18,527 bases of DNA from NCBI GenBank assembly GCA_020720185.1, contig DYPB01000036.1:1-18527 (forward strand), read 5' to 3'. The notes under the pieces were generated by a model that searched no databases, was not told the DNA's origin, and worked only from the letters and a program-made list of their open reading frames with translations. Of this stretch, positions 1 through 7,683 are shown piece by piece. The position numbers were made by a program, and so were the translations under genes. Numbering within the stretch: position 1 is the stretch's first letter; every line of letters begins with the position of its first letter. The DNA is from Flavobacterium psychrophilum (GTDB lineage Bacteria > Bacteroidota > Bacteroidia > Flavobacteriales > Flavobacteriaceae).

Positions 1-138
1 AAAAATTCAACATTATAATATTATCAAGACAACAAAGGCATTAACAGATATTTAAGGTGGGTTCTATAAATTAGTTTTTTGTAAATTTATTTTTTTACCG
101 ATGCTCTTTTTGTTTTATTTTACTTCACTTTGTGTTTA

Positions 139-170
139 TTTGTCAGCGGTGTTCAGTGAATTTACATTTG
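139..170 (+). promoter_or_regulatory. Predicted Bacteroidota promoter for the metallophosphatase
   Basis: The element TACATTTG at 163-170 fits the Bacteroidota -7 consensus TAnnTTTG. A TTG at 140-142 lies 20 nt upstream, as expected for the -33 element. Transcription would begin near 174-177, giving an unusually long leader of about 110 nt before the ATG at 287. The leader starts with a 9-bp direct repeat (catcttttt at 172-180 and 183-191). The call rests on consensus matching only. Confidence 0.5.
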
Positions 171-286
171 GCATCTTTTTCCCATCTTTTTGTTCAAAAT
201 AATTCCAAAAACAGCTATCAGCTAATTTATAGAAACCAGCTTAAACCTGTCCACCGAAAACACTTAATAAAAAAAAGAGATAAATA

Positions 287-1024
287 ATGAAAACTTTTGT
301 AATAGGAGATATTCACGGTGGATTATTAGCAGTAAAACAAGTTTTAGAACGAGCAAAAGTAATTCCAACCGACAAACTGATATTTTTAGGTGATTTTGTT
401 GATGGTTGGAGCCAATCTCCACAAGTTTTAGATTTTTTAATCCATTTAAAACAAACCAACAACTGCATTTTTATTCGTGGCAATCACGATGAATTATTAT
501 ATGATTGGCTTACGCAAAATCATCAAGATTTTAATGAAAAAATGTGGTTTAAACACGGCGGCGAAGCAACAGCTTTGGCCTATAAAACCGTAAATTCAGA
601 AACAAAAAACAGACATATAGAATTCTTGAAATCGTTACAAAATTATCATTTAGACAATCTGAACAGATTGTTTATTCATGCTGGTTTTACAAATTTAAAA
701 GGAATTGATTTTGAATATTTCTCTAAACTTTTTTATTGGGATAGAACGCTTTGGGAAACCGCAATTTCATTGGATAAAAACATTGGTTTTGACAGTAATC
801 TATATCCTAAAAGATTAAAAATTTATTCCGAAATATATATCGGACACACACCTGTTACAAAAATAAATTGTACCGTTCCAACACAAAAAGCTTGTGTTTG
901 GAATCTTGATACAGGTGCTGGTTTTCAAGGAAAATTGTCTATTTTAGAAATTAATTCTAAACAATTTTGGCAAAGTGATCCCTTGCCAAAATTATATCCT
1001 AAAGAAATGGGTAGAACACAATAA
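287..1024 (+). CDS. PPP-family metallophosphoesterase (Ser/Thr phosphatase-like)
   Basis: This is a cytoplasmic two-metal phosphoesterase of the calcineurin-like/PPP superfamily. The metal and catalytic motifs run in the usual order: GDIHG at residues 7-11, GDFVDG at 35-40, GNHDE at 65-69, then LFIHAGF and a C-terminal GHTPV. The 245-residue length fits bacterial PPP phosphatases and ApaH-like enzymes. The Arg of the classical GDxVDRG motif is replaced by GW, which I recall as usual in flavobacterial homologues. The substrate (phosphoprotein or dinucleoside polyphosphate) cannot be read from the sequence. There is no signal peptide. An in-frame TAA at 281-283 fixes the start at 287. The next gene has its own promoter, so this is probably monocistronic. 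Confidence 0.88.
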   Translation: MKTFVIGDIHGGLLAVKQVLERAKVIPTDKLIFLGDFVDGWSQSPQVLDFLIHLKQTNNCIFIRGNHDELLYDWLTQNHQDFNEKMWFKHGGEATALAYKTVNSETKNRHIEFLKSLQNYHLDNLNRLFIHAGFTNLKGIDFEYFSKLFYWDRTLWETAISLDKNIGFDSNLYPKRLKIYSEIYIGHTPVTKINCTVPTQKACVWNLDTGAGFQGKLSILEINSKQFWQSDPLPKLYPKEMGRTQ

Positions 1025-1030
1025 AATTTT

Positions 1031-1038
1031 TATATTTG
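1031..1038 (+). promoter_or_regulatory. -7 element for the small barrel protein
   Basis: TATATTTG matches TAnnTTTG and lies 23 nt before the ATG at 1061, implying a leader of about 17 nt. No convincing -33 TTG is seen upstream. It begins only 6 nt after the stop codon of the phosphatase gene. Confidence 0.5.
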
Positions 1039-1060
1039 CAACCATTAAATCTTATAAATT

Positions 1061-1558
1061 ATGAAAAAACTACTCTTTTTTTTATTAGTATTATCAATAA
1101 ATTTTTCAATGGCACAAGCCTACAAAGGCAAAGGAGACCTTAAAGGACAAGTAGGCTTAAATATCCAAAAAGGTGGAAATGGAATTTTTGTCTCATCAGA
1201 TTTTGGTATCGGAGAAAATATGAGTTATGGTTTTACTGCAAATTATATCCTATCAAACAATTCAACTTATGGCGATCAACCAAAATTTGGAGATAGCGTC
1301 GATTTAAAAGCACGATTTAATGCAAATTTAGGAAATGTTTTTAAATTAGATGAAAAGATGGATATTTACCCTGGTTTAGATTTAGGATTAAGAAATTTTG
1401 GTCTTCATTTAGGTTTTAGATACTTCTTTACTGATGGTTTTGGTCTTTTTACCGAAGCAGGCACACCAATTTCTAGTTACAATACCGATGCAGCTGATTT
1501 ACAACTGTACAATAATCAATTTTATTTTAATATTGGAGCTAGTTTCAATTTAGATTAA
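1061..1558 (+). CDS. Small secreted outer-membrane beta-barrel protein (DUF6646-like)
   Basis: The 165-residue product starts with a Sec signal peptide: MKK, a hydrophobic stretch at residues 4-16, and likely cleavage after SMA or AQA around 18-20. The mature part alternates short aromatic/glycine strands with turns (for example GFTANYILSN and FGLHLGFRYFF) and ends in a strand with NIGASFNLD, as in small outer-membrane barrels. The overall look resembles flavobacterial proteins annotated as DUF6646; I recall this from memory and could not search. No enzymatic motif is present. A structural or porin-like role at the outer membrane is inferred. It has its own promoter and is followed by a 224-nt gap. 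Confidence 0.7.
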   Translation: MKKLLFFLLVLSINFSMAQAYKGKGDLKGQVGLNIQKGGNGIFVSSDFGIGENMSYGFTANYILSNNSTYGDQPKFGDSVDLKARFNANLGNVFKLDEKMDIYPGLDLGLRNFGLHLGFRYFFTDGFGLFTEAGTPISSYNTDAADLQLYNNQFYFNIGASFNLD

Positions 1559-1749
1559 ATCAGAAAACTATATCTTTTCATAGTGCTATTTTTATTTAAA
1601 ATTTCACAACTTGTTTAATATCAAAGAGATAAAAAACATTTACTTCGTAATGTAAGATTCGGTAACAGTCATAAAATGAACTATAAATATATATAAAAGC
1701 CATTTTTAGCATTAAATTTGATAGCAACCTTTTAAAATAAATTTTTTGT

Positions 1750-1757
1750 TACATTTG
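1750..1757 (+). promoter_or_regulatory. -7 element for ileS
   Basis: TACATTTG matches TAnnTTTG, 25 nt before the ileS ATG, giving a leader of about 20 nt. No clear -33 TTG sits at the expected distance. The rest of the 1559-1782 gap is AT-rich, and I see no T-box or other leader element in it. Confidence 0.5.
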
Positions 1758-1782
1758 CCAATCAAAATTAAGAATCGTAGAA

Positions 1783-4700
1783 ATGAACACGAACTTTAAA
1801 GAATATAAAGGATTAGACTTACCGACAACAACAGCAGAAATTTTAAACTTTTGGAAAAAAGAAAATATTTTTGAACAATCCGTAACCTCTCGAAAGGGAA
1901 ATACTCCATTTATTTTTTTTGAAGGACCACCATCTGCTAATGGTTTGCCAGGAATTCATCATGTTATGGCTCGTGCTATTAAGGATATTTTTTGTCGCTA
2001 CAAAACCCAAAAAGGCTTTCTTGTAAATAGAAAAGCAGGTTGGGACACCCACGGATTGCCAGTAGAATTAGGCACTGAAAAAGCATTGGGTATTACCAAA
2101 GAAGACATTGGCACAAAAATTTCAATCGAAGAGTATAACGAAGCCTGTAAAAAAACAGTCATGCAATATACCGATGTGTGGAATGATTTGACCGAAAAAA
2201 TGGGTTATTGGGTTGATATGGAAGATCCATACATTACTTACAAACCCAAATATATGGAATCGGTTTGGTGGTTGTTGAAGCAAATTTATGACAAAAATTT
2301 GATGTACAAAGGCTATACTATTCAGCCCTATTCACCAAAAGCTGGAACGGGTTTGAGCAGCCACGAAGTCAATCAACCTGGCAGTTATAGAGATGTTACG
2401 GATACCACAATCGTTGCTCAATTTAAAGCATTAACTGAAACTTTGCCGAGTTTTTTAAAAGAATTTGGAAATATTCATTTCTTGGCTTGGACGACAACAC
2501 CTTGGACTTTACCTTCAAACACGGCATTAACCGTTGGACCAAAAATTGATTATGTTTTAGTAAAAACTTTTAATCAATATACTTTTTTACCAACCAATGT
2601 TATTTTAGCAAAAAATTTAGTTGGAAAACAATTCGGAAAAGGGTTTTTCTCTTCAACAGAAACTTCTGATTTTGAAAATTTCAAAGAAGGTGATAAAAAT
2701 ATACCATACCAAATTTTAGCTGAATGCAAAGGTTCAGATTTAGTTGGGATTCGTTACGAACAATTATTAAAATATGCTTTACCTTATCAAAATTCTGAAA
2801 ATGCTTTTAGAGTAATTGCAGGCGATTTTGTTACGACCGAAGACGGTACTGGAATTGTACATACCGCCCCAACTTTTGGTGCGGATGATGCTAAAGTTGC
2901 CAAAGAAGCAACACCAGAAGTACCACCTTTATTAGTATTAGATGAGAATGAAAATCCTGTTCCGTTGGTAGATTTGCAAGGAAAATTCCGTCCAGAAATG
3001 GGAGAATATGCAGAAAAATATGTTAAAAACGAATATTATAACGATGGCGAAGCTCCAGAAAAATCAGTCGATGTAGAAATTGCCATTAAATTAAAAGAAG
3101 AAAATAAGGCTTTCAAAGTCGAGAAATATGTACATAGTTATCCACATTGTTGGAGAACAGACAAACCGATTTTGTATTATCCGTTAGATTCTTGGTTTAT
3201 AAAAATCACAGAAATTCGAGATAGAATGTTCGATTTGAACGAAACTATCAATTGGAAACCCAAAGCAACAGGAGAAGGTCGTTTTGGTAATTGGTTGAAA
3301 AATGCCAACGATTGGAACTTATCGCGCTCAAGATATTGGGGAATTCCTTTGCCAATTTGGAGAACCGAAGACGGAACTGAAGAAATTTTGATTGGTTCGG
3401 TAGAAGAATTATACAACGAAATTGAAAAAGCAATAACAGCAGGAATACAAAAAGAAAATCCTTTTAAAGGCTTTGAAATCAACAATTTATCTGATGAAAA
3501 TTATGATTTAATCGATTTGCATAAAAATATTGTGGATCAAATTACATTAGTTTCATCATCAGGAAAACCAATGGTTCGTGAGGCTGATTTGATAGATGTT
3601 TGGTTTGATTCTGGAGCAATGCCGTATGCACAATGGCATTATCCTTTCAGTCAAAAAACAATGCCAGAGCAAGCGTCATTCATTGCCGAAGGTGTTGATC
3701 AAACAAGAGGTTGGTTTTATACATTACACGCCATCTCAACTTTGGTTTTTGATCGAGTAGCATATAAAAATGTGGTTTCCAATGGATTAGTATTAGACAA
3801 AGAAGGTAAAAAAATGTCAAAAAGATTGGGTAATGCACCTGATCCGTTTGAGGTTTTATCAAAATATAGTCCAGACGCAACCCGTTGGTATATGATTTCT
3901 AATGCCAATCCTTGGGATAATCTAAAATTTGATATTGATGGAATAACAGAAGTACAACGCAAGTTTTTTGGCACACTATACAATACCTATTCCTTTTTTG
4001 CATTGTATGCCAATATTGATAATTTTAACTATTCTGAAGACGATGTTCCATTGAATGACAGACCTGAAATTGACCGTTGGATTTTATCAGAATTACATAC
4101 ATTAATAAAAACCGTTGATGAGGCTTATGCTGATTACGAACCAACAAAAGCCTCCAGACTTATATCAGATTTTGTACAAGAAAATTTAAGTAACTGGTAT
4201 GTTCGATTGTGCAGACGACGATTTTGGAAAGGCGAATATGCCGAAGATAAAATCGCAGCTTATCAAACACTATATACTTGCCTTCTGGAAATTTCAAAAC
4301 TAATAGCTCCAATAGCACCTTTTTATGCAGATAAACTTTACAGAGATTTAACAAAAACGACGCAAAAAGAAATGTATGAAAGTGTACATTTGGCGAAATT
4401 TCCAATTTTGGTTGATGAATTTATTGATAAATCGTTAGAGAGTCGAATGCAGAAAGCCCAAACCATTTCTTCTTTAGTTTTATCGCTTCGAAAGAAAGAA
4501 ATGATTAAGGTAAGACAACCTTTGCAAAGAATAATGATTCCTATATTTAACGATGATTTTAGGGTTGAGATTGAAGCTGTTGCCAACCTAATTAAAGCCG
4601 AGGTAAATGTAAAAGAAATCGAACTTTTGGACGATGCGTCGAGTATTTTAGTCAAGCAAATTAAACCCAATTTCAAGGCACTTGGTCCACGATTTGGAAA

Positions 4701-5166
4701 ATATATGGGCTTGATTGCAAAAGAAATACAACAATTTTCGCAAGAACAAATTAATGAATTAGATAAAAATGGAAGTATCAATATTTTTATTGACGAAAAA
4801 AGTATAATTTTAGCACCCGAAGAAGTAGAAATTTCATCGCAAGATATTGAAGGCTGGTTGGTTGCCAATGCAAACGGAATAACTGTGGCTTTAGACATTA
4901 CTATTTCTGATGAATTGAGAAAAGAAGGAATAGCACGAGAATTGGTCAATAGAATACAAAACATCCGTAAAGATTCTGATTTTCAGGTTACGGATAAAAT
5001 TAAAGTAGTTTTAGAAAAAAATACAATTTTAGAAGCCGCGGTCTTATCAAATTTAGATTATATAAAATCAGAAACACTAACAAAGGATTTAACTTTTGTA
5101 GATAAAATCGATGGAATTGAAATAGAATTTGATGAGATAAAAACGAGGATATTAATTACAAAATAA
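1783..5166 (+). CDS. ileS: Isoleucine--tRNA ligase, IleRS2 type with GxHH signature
   Basis: The enzyme charges tRNA(Ile) with isoleucine in the cytoplasm. At 1127 residues it is longer than the roughly 940-residue IleRS1 and fits the eukaryote-like IleRS2 clade. The class I HIGH-equivalent is PGIHH: residues 57-60 read G-I-H-H where the canonical order is H-x-G-H. The second signature is KMSKR at 677-681. The CP1 editing domain shows the Thr-rich WTTTPWTLPSN at 236-246 and DGTGIVHTAP followed by FGADD at 354-369, so hydrolytic proofreading should be intact. An anticodon-binding domain follows (about 750-900), then a long C-terminal region. The ATG is preceded by a -7 element. A membrane-protein gene starts 3 nt after the stop and is probably co-transcribed. 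Identity is certain; the IleRS2 assignment rests on length and motifs. Confidence 0.97.
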   Translation: MNTNFKEYKGLDLPTTTAEILNFWKKENIFEQSVTSRKGNTPFIFFEGPPSANGLPGIHHVMARAIKDIFCRYKTQKGFLVNRKAGWDTHGLPVELGTEKALGITKEDIGTKISIEEYNEACKKTVMQYTDVWNDLTEKMGYWVDMEDPYITYKPKYMESVWWLLKQIYDKNLMYKGYTIQPYSPKAGTGLSSHEVNQPGSYRDVTDTTIVAQFKALTETLPSFLKEFGNIHFLAWTTTPWTLPSNTALTVGPKIDYVLVKTFNQYTFLPTNVILAKNLVGKQFGKGFFSSTETSDFENFKEGDKNIPYQILAECKGSDLVGIRYEQLLKYALPYQNSENAFRVIAGDFVTTEDGTGIVHTAPTFGADDAKVAKEATPEVPPLLVLDENENPVPLVDLQGKFRPEMGEYAEKYVKNEYYNDGEAPEKSVDVEIAIKLKEENKAFKVEKYVHSYPHCWRTDKPILYYPLDSWFIKITEIRDRMFDLNETINWKPKATGEGRFGNWLKNANDWNLSRSRYWGIPLPIWRTEDGTEEILIGSVEELYNEIEKAITAGIQKENPFKGFEINNLSDENYDLIDLHKNIVDQITLVSSSGKPMVREADLIDVWFDSGAMPYAQWHYPFSQKTMPEQASFIAEGVDQTRGWFYTLHAISTLVFDRVAYKNVVSNGLVLDKEGKKMSKRLGNAPDPFEVLSKYSPDATRWYMISNANPWDNLKFDIDGITEVQRKFFGTLYNTYSFFALYANIDNFNYSEDDVPLNDRPEIDRWILSELHTLIKTVDEAYADYEPTKASRLISDFVQENLSNWYVRLCRRRFWKGEYAEDKIAAYQTLYTCLLEISKLIAPIAPFYADKLYRDLTKTTQKEMYESVHLAKFPILVDEFIDKSLESRMQKAQTISSLVLSLRKKEMIKVRQPLQRIMIPIFNDDFRVEIEAVANLIKAEVNVKEIELLDDASSILVKQIKPNFKALGPRFGKYMGLIAKEIQQFSQEQINELDKNGSINIFIDEKSIILAPEEVEISSQDIEGWLVANANGITVALDITISDELRKEGIARELVNRIQNIRKDSDFQVTDKIKVVLEKNTILEAAVLSNLDYIKSETLTKDLTFVDKIDGIEIEFDEIKTRILITK

Positions 5167-5169
5167 ACG

Positions 5170-5976
5170 ATGAGTCGGGCAGAAAGGTTAAGGTCTCTGG
5201 GAGTTTTGTTTACAATTTTTGCGGTTGTAATCAATCATTTTGGATATAATTCAAATGATTTTTCATTGTTTTATGCGAGCAATAAATTATCATCCATATT
5301 AATTGGAATATTTTTATTTTTAATTATCTTACTAACTATTTTTTGGGGCAGCATAGATGAATTTTTAAAAGATAGAAAAAACAGAAATAATAAATTAAGT
5401 AATACTGTAATTTCAAAAAAAATATCAATAATAAATATTTTAGATGCTGCGGGTGAAAACGCAACCTGTTTTGAGAAAATTATATTTCATAAAATTGATT
5501 TGAAAAACCCTTATTTTTCAGATGTTTTAGCCGATGAAACAAATCCAAGTGCTTATATAAGTAATCCGCAATTAGCAAATTGTACAACCAATTATGTTGA
5601 AAAAATTACCCGTTTAGAAATTTCTTTCAAAGACAATATAGAACAATTGAATGATATAAAAAGTACTTACGAAGTAGATAAGTTTCTATACTTTTCAATT
5701 GATTTGAAAAATTGTTTTACAAATTTAAAAAATGAGTCTTGGAAAATTAATGTAAAGAATTATTGTAAAGAAGTTGAGCAAAAAATTGTCTTTCCACATG
5801 GAATAAATATCGAACAAGTAAAATTGTATAAAATTGAAGATAATAAAGAAACAGTTGTAACTGCAATTACTCCAATTATAATAAAAGAAGAAAATAAAAG
5901 CGAAATTTATCTTTATTTAACAAATTTAGATAAAAACGAGTGTTTTGAAATACGGTGGACTTACTCAGAAATATAA
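5170..5976 (+). CDS. Unrecognised two-helix inner-membrane protein downstream of ileS
   Basis: I do not recognise this 268-residue family. Two hydrophobic helices are visible, at about residues 9-24 and 40-60, joined by a short polar loop. A basic stretch (about 66-75, KDRKNRNNK) follows, which by the positive-inside rule places the soluble 190-residue C-terminal part in the cytoplasm. That part is rich in Lys, Asn and Ile, has scattered cysteines, and shows no catalytic motif I know. The ATG is 3 nt after the ileS stop with no promoter between, so the two are likely translationally coupled. It is even more AT-rich than ileS and looks weakly constrained. It lies where flavobacterial genomes often go straight from ileS to the dksA-like gene. 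Confidence 0.75.
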   Translation: MSRAERLRSLGVLFTIFAVVINHFGYNSNDFSLFYASNKLSSILIGIFLFLIILLTIFWGSIDEFLKDRKNRNNKLSNTVISKKISIINILDAAGENATCFEKIIFHKIDLKNPYFSDVLADETNPSAYISNPQLANCTTNYVEKITRLEISFKDNIEQLNDIKSTYEVDKFLYFSIDLKNCFTNLKNESWKINVKNYCKEVEQKIVFPHGINIEQVKLYKIEDNKETVVTAITPIIIKEENKSEIYLYLTNLDKNECFEIRWTYSEI

Positions 5977-6053
5977 TTTAGTATGTAGTTCCTCCGCCTA
6001 ATTTTAATGTGTTCATAATAGTTTTGTATATTTGATATGCCTTTTTGATATTG

Positions 6054-6083
6054 CAAATATACATAACAAATTTGAGTATGCAA
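6054..6083 (-). promoter_or_regulatory. Possible antisense promoter upstream of the dksA-like gene
   Basis: Read on the minus strand, TTG (6083-6081), 19 nt and TATATTTG (6061-6054) match both Bacteroidota promoter elements at the normal spacing. Transcription would run leftward into the 3' end of the membrane-protein gene. No minus-strand gene is evident there, so any product would be an antisense RNA. It rests on sequence match alone. Confidence 0.3.
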
Positions 6084-6094
6084 ATTTGAGTATA
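6067..6094 (+). repeat. 14-bp tandem duplication in the dksA-like promoter
   Basis: The unit caaatttgagtatg (6067-6080) is repeated at once as caaatttgagtata (6081-6094), 13 of 14 bases identical. Each copy carries a TTG. Only the TTG in the first copy (6072-6074) is correctly spaced from the -7 element at 6095-6102, so the duplication inserts 14 bp between the two promoter halves or creates an overlapping binding site. Confidence 0.8.
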
Positions 6095-6102
6095 TATATT
6101 TG
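6072..6102 (+). promoter_or_regulatory. Promoter of the dksA-like gene
   Basis: TTG at 6072-6074, a 20-nt spacer and TATATTTG at 6095-6102 give one of the best two-part Bacteroidota promoter matches in the window. The predicted start near 6107 leaves a leader of about 40 nt, A-rich just before the ATG at 6149. A second -7-like TATATTTG lies upstream at 6027-6034 without a matching -33 element. Confidence 0.55.
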
Positions 6103-6148
6103 TATAAGTTTAACAAAAAATAAAAAAACAATCACAAAGTAAAAAACT

Positions 6149-6529
6149 ATGATAGAAGATATTGCAAGATATTCAGATACCGATTTGGCAGAGTTCAAAG
6201 AACTAATTATTTCGAAAATTCATAAAGCACAAGCTGATTTAGAGCTTATTAAAAGTGCGTATATGAATGATTTGAACAACGGAACAGACGACACTTCGCC
6301 AACTTTTAAAGCATTTGAAGAAGGTAGCGAAACAATGAGCAAAGAAGCCAATTCGCAATTAGCCATCCGTCAAGAAAAATTTATTAGAGATTTAAAAAAT
6401 GCTCTTTTTCGTGTGGAAAACAAAACCTATGGTGTTTGTAAAGTAACAGGAAAATTAATTTCGAAAGAAAGGTTATTAATCGTTCCACACGCAACGATGA
6501 GTATTGAAGCTAAAAATATGCGTCGATAA
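6149..6529 (+). CDS. TraR/DksA-family regulator lacking the zinc-binding cysteines
   Basis: The 126-residue protein has the DksA plan: an N-terminal helix, a coiled-coil with an acidic tip (NGTDDTSP, about residues 44-51), and a C-terminal zinc-finger-like fold ending in an AKN-containing helix. DksA proteins act through the secondary channel of RNA polymerase, usually with (p)ppGpp. In the finger, KLISKERLLIVPHAT keeps the family pattern, but the four metal positions (spacing x2, x17, x2, as in E. coli DksA) read C97, T100, S118 and A121. Only one cysteine remains, so zinc binding is unlikely. This cysteine-poor form is, as I recall, common in flavobacteria. It has its own promoter and ends at a hairpin shared with the convergent wecE. 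Confidence 0.88.
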   Translation: MIEDIARYSDTDLAEFKELIISKIHKAQADLELIKSAYMNDLNNGTDDTSPTFKAFEEGSETMSKEANSQLAIRQEKFIRDLKNALFRVENKTYGVCKVTGKLISKERLLIVPHATMSIEAKNMRR

Positions 6530-6531
6530 TT

Positions 6532-6575
6532 ATAGTCAAATTCATATCCTAAAATTAGGATATAAATTTGACTAT
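6532..6575. terminator. Bidirectional hairpin between the dksA-like gene and wecE
   Basis: Two 20-nt arms (6532-6551 and 6556-6575) are inverted repeats with a single mismatch and a 4-nt loop (aaat). The mismatched pair is C/A in the plus-strand transcript but a G-U wobble in the minus-strand transcript, so the stem is better for wecE. On the plus side a T-rich stretch (ttctttgatttc) follows. The wecE stop codon (6557-6555) straddles the loop edge, so the right arm encodes the last residues of WecE. Confidence 0.65.
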
Positions 6576-7679
6576 TTCTTTGATTTCGTTTATTTCTAAT
6601 TCATAATACATCGGTAATCGGAGTAGGCAGTCCGTAAATTTATCCGAATTTTCTAAAACCCTTCCGTCGTGTTTTTCTGTATAATAATCGCTGGAATGAA
6701 GTGATATATAATGAAAAACAGCATAAAAACCATTCTGTTTTAAATCATTAATAATTTTGGTTCGTTGATCAATGTTTTTTGTAACAATATAAAACATATG
6801 TCCGTTTTTGCTGGCATAATCAGGAGTTTTAGGCAGTGTAATAGTATTTAAACTAGATTTTTGTAGCCCTTCATAATAAGTCTCCCATAGTAATTTTCGT
6901 TTAGTCTGAATTATCTCTAAATTTTCTATCTGAGCCCACAAAAAGGCGGCAATAATTTCTGATGGTAAGAAAGAACTTCCAGTATCAACCCAGCCATATT
7001 TATTAACTTCTCCTCTAAAAAATTCCGCACGATTAGTTCCTTTTTCCCAAATTATTTCGGCTCTATGGATATATTTATCGTCATTAATCGTTAGCATTCC
7101 ACCTTCTCCAGAAATTATATTTTTAGTTTCATGAAATGAAAATCCAGCTAAATGACCAATACTTCCTAATGCTCGTTTTATGCCGTCTTTACCTGTATAA
7201 AAACTATCTATGGCTTGTGCGGCATCTTCAATTACTAATAAATTATACTTGGTTGCCAGTTCCATAATTTTGTCCATATCACAAGCCACACCAGCATAAT
7301 GAACAGGTACAATAGCCTTTGTTTTTGGGGTAATTAAAGCCTCGATTTTATCAGCATCAATATTTGGATTGTCAGGATATGAGTCTGCAAAAATTATTTT
7401 TGCTCCCTGTCTAACAAACGCAATAGCGGTTGAAACGAAGGTGAAACTTGGTACAATTACTTCATCTCCAGCTTCAATATTCGCTAATATTGCTGCCATT
7501 TCAAGGGCATCGGTACAAGAGGTTGTAAGTAAACATTTTTTGAAACCGTAGGTTTCTTCAAAAAAATCTTGACATTTTTTTGTAAACATTCCGTTGCCTG
7601 ATATCTTTCCAGAATTTACAGCTTCATAAATGTAATGGGTTTCTTTTCCTGTTAAAAAAGGTTTGTTGAAGGGGATCAT
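6555..7679 (-). CDS. wecE: dTDP-4-amino-4,6-dideoxygalactose transaminase
   Basis: This PLP-dependent DegT/DnrJ/EryC1 aminotransferase (374 residues) converts dTDP-4-keto-6-deoxy-D-glucose to dTDP-4-amino-4,6-dideoxygalactose, the step before Fuc4NAc. It follows E. coli WecE/RffA along its whole length: MIPFNKPF at the start, VPSFTFVSTA, VPVHYAGVACDMD, EDAAQ at 151-155, FSFHETKN with the Schiff-base lysine K186, then EKGTNRAEFFRG and GSSFLPSEI. The ORF opens at a TTG (7700), but I choose the ATG at 7679, which gives the conserved MIPFN start and a 4-nt gap after the methyltransferase stop. It is the last gene of the operon and ends in a hairpin. The dTDP-sugar suppliers RmlA and RmlB are not in the window. 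Confidence 0.93.
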   Translation of the reverse strand: MIPFNKPFLTGKETHYIYEAVNSGKISGNGMFTKKCQDFFEETYGFKKCLLTTSCTDALEMAAILANIEAGDEVIVPSFTFVSTAIAFVRQGAKIIFADSYPDNPNIDADKIEALITPKTKAIVPVHYAGVACDMDKIMELATKYNLLVIEDAAQAIDSFYTGKDGIKRALGSIGHLAGFSFHETKNIISGEGGMLTINDDKYIHRAEIIWEKGTNRAEFFRGEVNKYGWVDTGSSFLPSEIIAAFLWAQIENLEIIQTKRKLLWETYYEGLQKSSLNTITLPKTPDYASKNGHMFYIVTKNIDQRTKIINDLKQNGFYAVFHYISLHSSDYYTEKHDGRVLENSDKFTDCLLRLPMYYELEINEIKEIVKFIS

Positions 7680-7683
7680 AAGT

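Noticed and set aside
2..55. Short open frame entering from the left edge, ending with TAA at 53-55
   Set aside because: Seventeen low-complexity codons with no recognisable C-terminus; chance in AT-rich DNA is as likely.
1563..1584. Small hairpin after the barrel gene (actat/atagt or gaaaa/ttttc)
   Set aside because: Stems of only 5 bp, mutually exclusive, with no clean T tract; not enough for a terminator call.
1559..1782. T-box or other tRNA-sensing leader before ileS
   Set aside because: The promoter lies only 25 nt before the start codon, and no specifier stem or antiterminator is visible; T-boxes are not expected in this phylum.
4338..4964. 208-codon ORF antisense to ileS
   Set aside because: It lies fully inside the clearly coding C-terminal part of ileS; its Ser/Ile/Leu-rich content is what the reverse of an AT-rich gene gives.
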